Origin: Anaerolineae bacterium
GTDB lineage: Bacteria > Chloroflexota > Anaerolineae > 4572-78 > J111
Length of the DNA: 64,000 nucleotides
Direction of reading: 5' to 3'
NCBI GenBank assembly: GCA_023382535.1
Contig: JAHDWA010000012.1
Location: 124,001 to 188,000, forward strand
Shown here: piece after piece, positions 24,881 to 33,998 of the stretch
How the letters are laid out: every line of letters starts with the position of its first letter
How positions within the stretch are numbered: position 1 is the stretch's first letter
Notes under the pieces: generated by a model
The model's input: the letters and a program-made list of their open reading frames with translations, nothing else
Databases searched by the model: none
Told to the model about the DNA's origin: nothing
Made by a program: the position numbers and the translations under genes

Positions 24881-26002
24881 TTAATCATGTTTCTTTTCGG
24901 GATATAATCCCAAAATGCCCTCTTCTGAGGCCGGACAGATGCCGCGTTCGGTGATCAAGCCGGTAACCAGCCGAGCCGGGGTGACATCAAAAGCATAATT
25001 GGCGGCGGGACTTTCTTCCGGCGTCAACAGCACCGATTTAATTTCACCCTCATGCAAGCCGCTCATGTATTTCACTTCGGTCGCGTCTCGCTGCTCGATG
25101 GGGATTTCTTTCACCCCATCCCGCATTTTCCAATCGAAGGTGGAGGAGGGCAAAGCCACATAAAAGGGAATATTGTTGTCCCTGGCCGCCAATGCTTTGA
25201 GATAGGTGCCGATCTTGTTGGCGACATCGCCGGTGTAGAGGGTGCGGTCGGTGCCGGTAATAACCATATCTACCAGGCCGTGCTGCATCAAGTGACCGCC
25301 GACATTATCGGCAATGACGGTGTGCGGCACGCCGTGCTGGTTCAGCTCCCAGGCGGTCAGGCGGGCGCCCTGGTTCTGCGGGCGGGTTTCATCCACCCAG
25401 ACGTGAACTTTGATACCTTCATTGAAGGCCGCATATATTGGCGCGGTCGCGGTGCCGTAATCCACAAAGGCCAGCCAGCCAGCGTTGCAGTGCGTCAAAA
25501 TATTGACGGTGTCGCCCTGCTTGCGCCGGCTGATTTCTTTGATAATGGTCTTGCCATGCTCGCCAATCCGCCGGCAAAATTCGGCGTCCTCGTCGGCAAT
25601 GGTTTGAGCCATTTTGAAAGCTGTTTCAATTTTCTCTTCAAGGTCATCTCCTGCGGCTTTGATCGCTTCAAGCTGGCGCTCCACCGCCCATTCCAGGTTG
25701 ACCGCGGTCGGTCGGGTGGCTTTCAGCTTCTCACCGGCAGTGACCAGGGCCGCCATAAACACGGCAATAGAGTCACGCGGCGCATTCAAGGCGGCAATGT
25801 ACATCCCGTAGCCGGCCGTCGCGCCGATCAAGCCCGCCCCACGCACATGCATCTCCTTGATGGCGCGGGCAACCTCATCCACCGTGGTCAAATCTTCGAC
25901 AACAAACTTGTGGGGCAGCAGGCGCTGTTCAATAATTTGCACCACCTGGGGGTCATCTTCCTTGATCCAAATCGTTCGATAATGTTTGCCATAAACATTC
26001 AT
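24881..26002 (-). CDS. Second MtnA-like aldose-1-phosphate isomerase, divergent clade
   Basis: A 373-residue member of the MtnA/eIF2B-like isomerases. The catalytic pair is present as C172 in THCNAGWLAFVDYG and D252 in ITGTDRTLYTGD. It differs from the first copy in conserved places: RGAGLIG replaces RGAPAIG, HCNAG replaces HCNTG, and GTDR replaces GCDR or GADR. It also carries about 20 extra residues. The same variant type occurs in other bacteria annotated as methylthioribose-1-phosphate isomerase, but its true substrate may differ. Followed 146 bases later by the MtnK-like gene and preceded by hxlB. Confidence 0.82.
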   Translation of the reverse strand: MNVYGKHYRTIWIKEDDPQVVQIIEQRLLPHKFVVEDLTTVDEVARAIKEMHVRGAGLIGATAGYGMYIAALNAPRDSIAVFMAALVTAGEKLKATRPTAVNLEWAVERQLEAIKAAGDDLEEKIETAFKMAQTIADEDAEFCRRIGEHGKTIIKEISRRKQGDTVNILTHCNAGWLAFVDYGTATAPIYAAFNEGIKVHVWVDETRPQNQGARLTAWELNQHGVPHTVIADNVGGHLMQHGLVDMVITGTDRTLYTGDVANKIGTYLKALAARDNNIPFYVALPSSTFDWKMRDGVKEIPIEQRDATEVKYMSGLHEGEIKSVLLTPEESPAANYAFDVTPARLVTGLITERGICPASEEGILGLYPEKKHD

Positions 26003-26058
26003 ATGAGGTTATTCCTAATTTATTATTTGGCCAATTTGAGGGGAAATTTGAAAAGAGT

Positions 26059-26622
26059 TTATTCCAGATTGGCATGTCTTGCAAACATGGTCTCTGAGTC
26101 TCGCTTGAGGGTGGTCATTAAGAACAGAATGAGCGCGTCCAGCGTTAACAACATCGCCTGTTCAAACAATGAACCCATTGGCTGAATAGATTGAAGATAA
26201 ACAGGGTTGGCTACCTTGGGGGTTGAGACAGGTATAGTGAGTACAATATCGGCCACCTGCCCAATGGGTGACTCGGCCCGGCTGGTAATGAGGGCCACCT
26301 TCGCCCCGATATTCCGCGCCTCATTGGCTATTACTACCAGGGTGTGGGTTGTGCCGGAGCCGGAGCCGATCAAGAGTAGGTCATTGGGGGTGATACCGGG
26401 CGTAGTTGTTTCTCCCACCACATGCACCTGAAAGCCCAGATGCATCAGCCGCATGGCAAAGGCTTTGAGAACCAAACCGGACCTACCCGCTCCGCCTACA
26501 AAAATTTTATCGGCTTCCAGGATGGCGCTGATTAAGCGGTCGCTTAGCTCGGCGGATACCCGGGGAAGGGTCGTCTGTAGTTCGGCTAAGATTTGAGCAA
26601 GATACGTTTGTGTCGTCATCAT
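26059..26622 (-). CDS. hxlB: 6-phospho-3-hexuloisomerase, SIS domain
   Basis: A 187-residue single SIS-domain isomerase. The phosphosugar-binding loop reads VGGAGRSGLVLKAFAMRLMHLG, followed by GSGSGTTHTLV and the C-terminal FARHANLE seen in HxlB/PHI proteins. The known reaction converts 3-hexulose 6-phosphate to fructose 6-phosphate in the ribulose monophosphate route. The partner 3-hexulose-6-phosphate synthase (hxlA) is not in the window, so the enzyme may instead serve an allulose-like or other phosphoketose step. It begins 11 bases after the WD40 stop with no strong ribosome site, and leads into the mtnA-like gene. Confidence 0.82.
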   Translation of the reverse strand: MMTTQTYLAQILAELQTTLPRVSAELSDRLISAILEADKIFVGGAGRSGLVLKAFAMRLMHLGFQVHVVGETTTPGITPNDLLLIGSGSGTTHTLVVIANEARNIGAKVALITSRAESPIGQVADIVLTIPVSTPKVANPVYLQSIQPMGSLFEQAMLLTLDALILFLMTTLKRDSETMFARHANLE

Positions 26623-26633
26623 TTGTGTAAGCG

Positions 26634-29600
26634 TTAGCGCAGACTCAGTAAATCCTCTACTTCCAGTGCGTAAAACCGTACCACGCCATCGCCCCCGGCG
26701 GTGATTAAGGCGCGGCCGCGGGGGTCAAAGGCCAGGCTGCCCGGCCCGTCATCGAAGGAAGGGGCCAACTGGAACAGAGGTTCCACAGAGAGACCACCGC
26801 CATTCTGCCCCGGTTCCAGCGACCACACCCATACTGCGCCATCCCCGGTCAGAGCAGCCAGTTGTTCAGCCCCGGTGCTCGAGGCGCCAAAAGCCACTCG
26901 TTTGATTGGCCCATCCAGCCCTTCGGCAGCGGCCAGGCGAAACAGTTCCTGTCCCGAAGCCACGGCCCACACCCTGACCGTGCCATCCTCCCCGGCTGTG
27001 GCCAGGCGGTCACCTTTCGTACTAAAAGCCACATCATTCAGCCAGCCAATATGGCCGGTGAGGGTCAGAAGTTCCCGGCCTGACCCCTGCAGGTCCCACA
27101 GCCGGGCTGTACCATCATGGCTGGCCGTGGCCAGCAGGCCGGCAGCCCCGGAGTCTGGATTGAACGCCACCGCGGCGACATCGCCGGTATGGCCGCGCAG
27201 GGTTAGCTGCGGCCGGTCATCAATCGCACCTGCGGGAGAAACCGGCCATACTTTCACGGTGTCATCCTGGCCCGCCGTGATCAGGCGGTTCTCCCCGGTG
27301 ATCTCCGGGGAGCTAACCAGAACCAGGCTGTTCACCGGGCCGGTGTGAGCGGCCAGCGTGGCCAGCAACTCGCCCGACTCGGCCGACCACAGGCGGACCG
27401 AGCCGGCGTCGTCTCCAGCGGCCAGGTAATCCCCTGCTACTGTCACACTTGTTAGAACGGCCCTCTCGTCGGCCGGAAACACCCCGGCTGTCCCTTCTTT
27501 ACTGCCGGAAGGCAACGCCGACCACCGGCTGGCCCCCGGCTCGATTTGCCACAGCCTGACCGCGCCATCCTCCCCGGCTGCGGCGAGGCGGTCTCCTTTG
27601 AAGGAAGCGCTTGTACTCCCGAAGGAACCGGCCAGGGCCAAGCCCCTGACCGGGGCCGGGCTGTACAGATCGAGCAGTTCACTCGCACCGATATCCCAAC
27701 GCAGCGCCATTCCCTCTACATTTTCAGCGGGAGTGTCTTTACTCTCAGTGGAAATTGCCTGGCTGCCAGTAACCAGGAACTCTCCGCCGGGGAGGAAGGC
27801 CAGGCCATAACCGGCCATTATCCCGGAGGGAGAAGCCAGCCGCAGTAAGACTTGGCCGGAAACCAGGCTCCAGATTGTCACGGTGCCATCAGCCGCAGTG
27901 GCCGCCAGGCGGTTATTATCGGGGCTAAAAGCCAGGGCCTGGATAGCGGCGCTGGCCCCTGGCAGCGGGCGCAGGGATTGTCGGATGGTCCACAGCCGGA
28001 CCGTTCCATCATCTCCGCCAATGGCCAGTATGTCGGCTGTCTCCTCTTCAGGGGCATCGGGCAAGGCCGGGCGAAAGGCCAGGGCGCGCACCGGCGTCCC
28101 GCTGCTGGGCAGAGAGGCAACTTGTTCGCTCGAATCTACATCCCAAATTTTGACGGCGCCACTCCTGTCGGCCACAGCCAGAAAAGTGCCGGCTGGATTA
28201 AAGGCCAGGCCGTAGATCGGTCCTGCATTCCCACCTGCCTCTGCCGAGGATGGGGGCAGGACGCTAATTTCTTCACCGGTCGTATTATCCCATAACCGGG
28301 CCGTGCCATCCTCACCGGCGCTAGCCAGCCGGTCGCCGGTAGGGTTAAAAGCCAGGGCGTAAATCGGGCCGGTATGGCCGGTCAGGCTGAGACGAGCATC
28401 GGACTCACTCTCAGAGGGGGCCGGCGAGGTCGTCTCCCAAAGCGTCACCACGCCCTCTTCACCGGCTGCTGCCAGACTGTCACCATCAGGGCTGAAGGTG
28501 ACGGCGTAAAGCGCTCCAGTCGTGCCGGTGGGGGCCAGGGTGCCGAGCAGACGGTTTTTATCCGGGGCGATATCCCAGATTTTGACAGTGCCCTCTCCGC
28601 CGGAGGTAGCCAGTTGGCTCCCTGAGGGGGTGATGGCGATACCATAGACTGATCCGCTATGGTTGGCCAGGGGCGGCAGGATCAGCGAAGCTTCATTGCC
28701 GGTAATCTGCCACAAGCGGACCTGCCCATCGGCGCTGGCTGAGGCCAGGCGGTCTCCTCTGGTACTGCCCGCACTCTCCACGGGAGAAATCGCCAGACCG
28801 TTGACCGCACCGGTATGTCCCGGCAGGTTAAACCGCTCCCGGCCCGTGGCCGTATCCCAGATCACCACCCGGCCGTCTTCCCCGGCCGAGGCCAGCCAGG
28901 CCCCGCTTGAGCTAAAGGCTACACTGGTGGCCCAGCCGGTCCGGCTGTGACGAAGCGTGCGCACTTCCCGGCCTGAGTCACTCTCCCAAAGCTTGATGGT
29001 TCCGTCAATACTGGCCGAGGCCAAACGGTCGCCGTTGGGGTTGAAGGTCACGTCATACACCGGCCCAGCGTGGCCCTCCAGCGCCAGGAGGGCCTGGCCC
29101 GAAGCAGTGTCCCAGATGGTGATCTGGCCATCGTCGCTGGCGGTGGCCAGGCGGTCCCCGGTAGGGTTAAAAGTCAGACGATTAATGGCAGCAGTAGTAG
29201 AGCCGGCTGTCCCGCTAGAGGAGGAGCCGAGGGTTAGCAGAATCTTCCCGCTGGCCGCGTCCCAGATAATGGCGGTTCCATCCTGGCTGCCGGTCGCAAT
29301 CATCCCCTCATTGTTTTGGCCCACTGTTGGGCTAAAAGCCACGCCGACCACCCAACCCTTGTGGCCGGTCAGGGTCAGCAGTTCCCGGCCTGTTTCGGCG
29401 TCCCAGATTTTGGCAGTTTGATCGAAGCCGGCCGTGGCCACACGGTCGCCCGCCGGGCTAAAGACGACGCTGTAGATAGGAAGTCCGGCAGCGGAGTGGG
29501 TCAGGGTCAGGAGTTCGCCGCCGGAAGCGGCATCCCAAATTCTAAGCGTGCCATCGTCGCCAACAGTGGCCAGGCGATCACTATCAGGGCTAAGAGCCAC

Positions 29601-30209
29601 ATCATTCACCGGGCCGGTATGGCCGGCGGCCAGCCGGCTGTCCAGGCGATTCGCCCAGACGGCCTGGCGCAGCGCACCGATGATTTCCGGGGGAACTCCG
29701 TTGCCGGCGGCCAGACTGGCTGAGACAGCCTCGGTCGCCAGAACCAGGCTTTGGTTCGGGTTGCCGGGCAGGTTGGCCAGAGCGGCTGCGGCTTGACGGT
29801 AGGTCTCGGCCTGACGAGCCTGGACCTCAGCTTCGCCGGCTGCGGCTGATAAGGCATCGGCCTGGCGAGCCTGGGCAGCCGCCTCGGCGGCGGTGGTTGT
29901 GGCCAGGGCTGCTTGAGCGGTCGCCTGGGCTGCTGCTATCTCAGCCTGGGCGGTGACCTGGGCTGCTGCTATCTCAGCCTGAGCAGTGGCCGCGGCGGCA
30001 GTTTGGCTCGCCACGGCTGCCGCCCCAGATTCCTCGGCAGCGGCCAAGTTAGCGGTGGCAGTGGCCAGAGCCATTTCAGTCTGAAGCGCCGCTTGCCGGG
30101 CCTGGTTCCAGGCATAAGCGAGGGCGAGCAAGGCTCCTACCAGGATAATCATTACCACAACCAGGGGCCACGACAGCCGGGTCTTCGACGAGGGAGTTTG
30201 ATCAGTCAT
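26634..30209 (-). CDS. Membrane-anchored WD40 protein with about 21 repeats
   Basis: An 1191-residue protein. Residues about 12-35 form one transmembrane helix after a short positive N-terminus, placing the bulk on one face of the membrane, probably outside. Residues about 38-140 are an Ala/Gln/Thr-rich coiled coil with an 11-residue repeat. Then about 21 WD40 blades follow, each ending in WD-like dipeptides (for example RIWDAASG, KLWESDSG, RLWSAESG), a number that fits three seven-bladed propellers. No kinase, TIR or protease domain is attached. The ATG at 30209 has GAGG upstream; a TTG at 30227 is possible. Function unknown; a scaffold for protein binding is likely. Confidence 0.85.
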   Translation of the reverse strand: MTDQTPSSKTRLSWPLVVVMIILVGALLALAYAWNQARQAALQTEMALATATANLAAAEESGAAAVASQTAAAATAQAEIAAAQVTAQAEIAAAQATAQAALATTTAAEAAAQARQADALSAAAGEAEVQARQAETYRQAAAALANLPGNPNQSLVLATEAVSASLAAGNGVPPEIIGALRQAVWANRLDSRLAAGHTGPVNDVALSPDSDRLATVGDDGTLRIWDAASGGELLTLTHSAAGLPIYSVVFSPAGDRVATAGFDQTAKIWDAETGRELLTLTGHKGWVVGVAFSPTVGQNNEGMIATGSQDGTAIIWDAASGKILLTLGSSSSGTAGSTTAAINRLTFNPTGDRLATASDDGQITIWDTASGQALLALEGHAGPVYDVTFNPNGDRLASASIDGTIKLWESDSGREVRTLRHSRTGWATSVAFSSSGAWLASAGEDGRVVIWDTATGRERFNLPGHTGAVNGLAISPVESAGSTRGDRLASASADGQVRLWQITGNEASLILPPLANHSGSVYGIAITPSGSQLATSGGEGTVKIWDIAPDKNRLLGTLAPTGTTGALYAVTFSPDGDSLAAAGEEGVVTLWETTSPAPSESESDARLSLTGHTGPIYALAFNPTGDRLASAGEDGTARLWDNTTGEEISVLPPSSAEAGGNAGPIYGLAFNPAGTFLAVADRSGAVKIWDVDSSEQVASLPSSGTPVRALAFRPALPDAPEEETADILAIGGDDGTVRLWTIRQSLRPLPGASAAIQALAFSPDNNRLAATAADGTVTIWSLVSGQVLLRLASPSGIMAGYGLAFLPGGEFLVTGSQAISTESKDTPAENVEGMALRWDIGASELLDLYSPAPVRGLALAGSFGSTSASFKGDRLAAAGEDGAVRLWQIEPGASRWSALPSGSKEGTAGVFPADERAVLTSVTVAGDYLAAGDDAGSVRLWSAESGELLATLAAHTGPVNSLVLVSSPEITGENRLITAGQDDTVKVWPVSPAGAIDDRPQLTLRGHTGDVAAVAFNPDSGAAGLLATASHDGTARLWDLQGSGRELLTLTGHIGWLNDVAFSTKGDRLATAGEDGTVRVWAVASGQELFRLAAAEGLDGPIKRVAFGASSTGAEQLAALTGDGAVWVWSLEPGQNGGGLSVEPLFQLAPSFDDGPGSLAFDPRGRALITAGGDGVVRFYALEVEDLLSLR
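29924..29989 (-). repeat. 33-bp tandem repeat coding an 11-residue coil repeat
   Basis: Two nearly identical 33-bp units (29924-29956 and 29957-29989) encode the hendecad AEIAAAQ-V/A-TAQ in the coiled-coil stalk of the WD40 protein. They indicate recent in-frame duplication of the stalk. Confidence 0.7.
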
Positions 30210-30323
30210 CCTATCTTGCCTCAACAAAGTGTTAACATGCTTCCCCAGTATATCATGGTCTGATAAGGAAGCGAATTAGAGCTGAGTAAGGCAAGGTTCT
30301 TGATTTCCCTGACCGGGCTTCTG

Positions 30324-31775
30324 TTATTCAAATTTATATATCCGTTTGGCTAAACGGTAGGCCAAATCCAGCACTATTTCGCCGGCATCAGCCATGTCCA
30401 GGAGGCCGCGCGCCACCAAACCAGCCACCCAGTTGCAGGTGACCCGCCGCCACAGATCGTGCCGGGCCGGGATAGAAGGATAGGCGCGGGTGTCGTCGTT
30501 AAAGCCGGCAGTATTGTAAATCCCGGCGGTTTCAACAACCTGCTCCAAAAACCTGACCATGCCGTTGGGGCTGTCGTAAAACCACCAGGGCGGGCCTAAC
30601 TTGAGCGCCGGGTAATGGCCTGCCAGCGGCGCTAATTCCCGCGAGTAGGTCGTTTCGTCGAGGGTGAACAGGATGAGGGTCAGACGGGCATCGTTGCCGT
30701 ATTTGTTCAGCAAAGGATGGAGATTTCTGGTGTACTCGGTCGCCACAGGTATATCCGCTCCCATCGCAATCCCAAACCGTTCGTAGATCTGGGTGTTGTG
30801 GTCGCGATAGGAGCCGGGATGAAGCTGCATCACCAGGCCGTCCTCCAGACTCATCCGGGCACTTTCCATCAACATATGCCCGGTAAAACGGGTGGCATCC
30901 TCAGCAGTGGCCTGGCCTTTGAGCGCGCGCTGAAAAATTGCTTCAGCCTCTTGCGGTGATAATTCGGCGGTGTAGGGAGTGACAGCGGCATGGTCGGTGG
31001 CAGTCGCGCCCATTTTTTTGAAAAAGGCGCGGCGATTTTCCAGAGCCTGGATAAAGGTTTGATAGCTAACCACCTCGATACCGCTGACCGCCCCCAGGGT
31101 CTCAATATGCTTGCCCCAGCCGGGCGTATCGAGATTGATCACGCTGTCAGGGCGAAAGGTGGGCAAAACGCGGCCCGGCCAGCCCGACTCCTGGATGGCA
31201 TGATGATAGCCCAGGGTATCGGTGGCTGCATCGGTGGTGGTCAGGACTTCGATATTAAAGCGTTCGTAGAGACGGCGCGGACGGAACTCCGGCTGCGCCA
31301 GACAGGCCGCAAGCTGATCGTAAATATCCTGCGCCGACTCGCCGGTCAGCTTGTCCTCTACACCAAAGACATCATGGAGTTCGTGTGTAAACCAGATGCC
31401 GGTGGGTGTTCCCCGGAACAGGTAAAAATTATCGGCAAAAATTTGCCAGATGCGGCGGTGATCCTGCTCCACCTGGACCTCATTGTTTGATTGAGACTCA
31501 TTAACATCGCGGCGGGGAATACCCAGCCGTTCCAGCGGGATACCCTGCGAGTACAACATCCTGAAAACATAATGATCGGGGATGAGCAGCAGGTCGGTGG
31601 GCGTGCCAAAGGAGTAGTCAGGGTCGCCAAGCAGGCGCGGCTCCACATGGCCGTGGGGACAAATGAGAGGAAGGTGGGCCACGCTGGCGTATAAATCTTG
31701 GGCAATTTCTTTTTGCCTGGTCTCCGGGCCAAAGAATCGGTCTTCGGGCAGGGATATTTTGGGGCGAGGTATCAT
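30324..31775 (-). CDS. uxaC: Uronate (glucuronate/galacturonate) isomerase
   Basis: A 483-residue UxaC. It converts D-glucuronate to D-fructuronate and D-galacturonate to D-tagaturonate. Family marks are LICPHGHVEPRLL near residue 35 with the metal-site histidines, YERFNIEVLTTTDAATD, and LMESARMSLEDGLVMQLHPGS, and HDLWRRVTCNWVAG at the end. AAGGAGA precedes the ATG. No other uronate pathway gene (uxaB, uxuA, kdgK) is in the window, although the enzymes at 59195-64000 could make tagaturonate from L-galactonate. Its neighbours are the WD40 gene downstream and a CocE hydrolase upstream. Confidence 0.93.
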   Translation of the reverse strand: MIPRPKISLPEDRFFGPETRQKEIAQDLYASVAHLPLICPHGHVEPRLLGDPDYSFGTPTDLLLIPDHYVFRMLYSQGIPLERLGIPRRDVNESQSNNEVQVEQDHRRIWQIFADNFYLFRGTPTGIWFTHELHDVFGVEDKLTGESAQDIYDQLAACLAQPEFRPRRLYERFNIEVLTTTDAATDTLGYHHAIQESGWPGRVLPTFRPDSVINLDTPGWGKHIETLGAVSGIEVVSYQTFIQALENRRAFFKKMGATATDHAAVTPYTAELSPQEAEAIFQRALKGQATAEDATRFTGHMLMESARMSLEDGLVMQLHPGSYRDHNTQIYERFGIAMGADIPVATEYTRNLHPLLNKYGNDARLTLILFTLDETTYSRELAPLAGHYPALKLGPPWWFYDSPNGMVRFLEQVVETAGIYNTAGFNDDTRAYPSIPARHDLWRRVTCNWVAGLVARGLLDMADAGEIVLDLAYRLAKRIYKFE

Positions 31776-31843
31776 GGTCTGTCTCCTTTGAAAATAGTAG
31801 ACGGTAGATAGGGGTAGTACATCTCTGAAACTTTGCTACCTTG

Positions 31844-31879
31844 CTACCTTTTCATAATTGATGGCGTGCCCAGGCTCAT
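31844..31879 (-). other. Possible 11-codon leader ORF before uxaC
   Basis: An ATG behind GAAGGAG begins MSLGTPSIMKR and a TAG follows, within the 138-base gap between the CocE stop and uxaC. Nothing else shows it is translated. The gap also holds a short tandem GCTACCTT repeat. Confidence 0.2.
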
Positions 31880-31913
31880 AAACACTCCTTCGCTTAGTTG
31901 ATAAGTGGTGCTC

Positions 31914-33956
31914 TTACAGGTGATCCCGAGGAATGGCTGTCTGCCAGCTTTTGCTAAACACTTCGCTCTCGCCCTCGTAAGCAGCCAGGGTGTGGGCCAG
32001 GTAGAAGTTAGTGGCGTCACAGGTCAACCGGCTGTCGGTTTCGAGGCGAACCTGCCAGCCCGGCCGCCGGTAGGCCAGGCGACATTGCAGCCGCTGGGCG
32101 GCAGAGAGCGGGTCGTCTTCGCGGATGGTAAACGTTTCCGTAGCTAGCCCCTCCCATTCTAGCCCGTTATCCAACCGCCGCACATGACCATCATCGCTGA
32201 CGATGGTTAGCTCCGTCGTTCCGCTAACCAGGTCGGTTTGGAGGGTGTGCCGGCGGGCGGCCGGGCGCAGTTCCTCTATAGGCATCGGGATCGAGGTTTC
32301 AGCGGGGGCAAAGGGGGGCAGGTTGGCGTCGGCGGGCTGGGGAATGCGGACTGGCAATCGGAGCCGGCTGCCGGACCCCGTCTGTAGGGTCAGGGTGACC
32401 GGCCGGGGCGAGGGCCAGGCGTGCCGGGCATAGGTAGGGGAAACAGCTACCCGCCAGCGATGCCCGGCTGGGAGACGATAGCCGATCATATTCAGGGGCA
32501 CGCTGACCCGGTAAAGCCGGCCGGGTTCCAGCGGCGCGGGTTTGGCGCGTCCATCCCGGTGAGCCAGATTCAACAGACCGTACGTGACCAGGGTCGAGGC
32601 TCCGGTCGGGGCCACGTCGCACAGCCGCACGCCCAGCAGGGCCAGCGGCTGGTCGGCCGCCACGGTCAGCTCTACCTCCGGCCGGCCCAAAATCTCTACC
32701 GCTGTGGCCAGCGGCGCGCTGGTAAAGGTCATGGCTTCCCCGTCGGCCGGCCGCTGATCGGGCGCGAGTTCACCGCGCCCCCCGTACGACCCCCATTCAC
32801 CGCACCTCAGGCCGTGACTTTGGAGTCCTTTAAAGGTCAGGTCGTGTTCCAGCCCGGCTGTGATGTCCAAGGTTTGGGCTGTGCCGCTGCTGTTCAGGTA
32901 GTAGTCCTGGCCGGTCACGGAGGGGGAAGGCCAGGCGGGGTCGGCTACCCAGCGGCCCGGCCGGGTCTCGTACCAGGTGGCCGGAGGGACACTGTCTTGG
33001 ATCCAACTCCGCAGCATCGGCTCGGCCATAATGCCGGTGTCAATACCCTTGAGCCAGTAATCCCACCAGCGCAGACTCTCCTGCAAAAAACCCATTGCCG
33101 GGCCGGGGATCCCCTGCTCGGGATAGGCATGCGCCCAGGGGCCAATCAGTCCCTTACGCGGCCCAGACAGACCGGCCAGCATGCGGGGGATCGAATTGTT
33201 ATAGCTGTCGGCCCAGCCGCCGACCATGTAGACCGGGATGGTGATCGCGCCGTAATCCTCGCCCACCGAACCATGCCGCCAGTAGGCATCGCGCCATTGG
33301 TGGCGCAGCCACGGTTCCACCCAGGGTGTGTTTTTGTCCAGCCGCTCCAGCCACATCTCCCGCCAGCGCTCGCCCACATGGGCCGGGTCGGGCGGCGAGG
33401 GGTTCAGCGTAAACATAAAAGCGGCCCAGGGCAGCATGGTCGCAGTCAGCATGCAGCCGCCCATATAGTGCACGTCGTCGGCGTAGCGGTCGTCGGTAAA
33501 GTCCACGGCAATGACCGCCTTGAGCGCCGGCGGCCGGCGCGCGGCCACCTGCAAGCTGTTGAACCCTCCCCAGGAGATGCCGAACATGCCGACGTTGCCG
33601 TTACACCAGGGTTGAGCGGCGATCCAGGCGATGACCTCCAGGGCATCATCCTGCTCCTGGGCCAGATACTCGTCGGAGAGGATGCCGTCGGAGTCGCCGC
33701 TGCCGCGCATATCTACCCGCAGACAGGCATAACCATGCCCGGCCAGGTAAGGATGGCGCAGGGCGTCGCGTATGGAAGTATGATCGTTTTTGCGGTAGGG
33801 CAGGTATTCCAGCAGCGCCGGTACCGGCTGTCGTTCCGCGTCCTGGGGCAGCCAGATGCGCGCCGCCAGCCGGGCGCCATCGGCCAGGGGAATCCAGACG
33901 TTTTCAAATTCCCGGATTTTATAGGGAAACTCGGTTTTAATTCGCGCGGTATTAAT
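31914..33956 (-). CDS. CocE/NonD-family hydrolase (X-Pro dipeptidyl-peptidase-like), ATT start proposed
   Basis: An alpha/beta hydrolase of about 680 residues. The nucleophile is S128 in GISWGG; a lid and a C-terminal jelly-roll domain follow, as in CocE esterases and acyl-peptidases. The first ATG (33710) would begin inside the fold at MRGSGDSDG. In-frame codons upstream encode the conserved opening TEFPYKIREFENVWIPLADG and LLEYLPYRKND, so the gene must start earlier, yet no ATG, GTG or TTG exists before the fumarase stop in that frame. An ATT at 33956 lies seven bases after GAAGGGGG and is the best start. It follows fumC by 42 bases. Confidence 0.82.
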   Translation of the reverse strand: MNTARIKTEFPYKIREFENVWIPLADGARLAARIWLPQDAERQPVPALLEYLPYRKNDHTSIRDALRHPYLAGHGYACLRVDMRGSGDSDGILSDEYLAQEQDDALEVIAWIAAQPWCNGNVGMFGISWGGFNSLQVAARRPPALKAVIAVDFTDDRYADDVHYMGGCMLTATMLPWAAFMFTLNPSPPDPAHVGERWREMWLERLDKNTPWVEPWLRHQWRDAYWRHGSVGEDYGAITIPVYMVGGWADSYNNSIPRMLAGLSGPRKGLIGPWAHAYPEQGIPGPAMGFLQESLRWWDYWLKGIDTGIMAEPMLRSWIQDSVPPATWYETRPGRWVADPAWPSPSVTGQDYYLNSSGTAQTLDITAGLEHDLTFKGLQSHGLRCGEWGSYGGRGELAPDQRPADGEAMTFTSAPLATAVEILGRPEVELTVAADQPLALLGVRLCDVAPTGASTLVTYGLLNLAHRDGRAKPAPLEPGRLYRVSVPLNMIGYRLPAGHRWRVAVSPTYARHAWPSPRPVTLTLQTGSGSRLRLPVRIPQPADANLPPFAPAETSIPMPIEELRPAARRHTLQTDLVSGTTELTIVSDDGHVRRLDNGLEWEGLATETFTIREDDPLSAAQRLQCRLAYRRPGWQVRLETDSRLTCDATNFYLAHTLAAYEGESEVFSKSWQTAIPRDHL

Positions 33957-33998
33957 GTTAAGGCCCCCTTCTCGGTCCAGTCTTACTTGGGGCGGCTG

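Noticed and set aside
25052..26185. A 377-codon plus-strand open frame
   Set aside because: Antisense to the MtnA-like gene with intact catalytic residues; no domain recognised.
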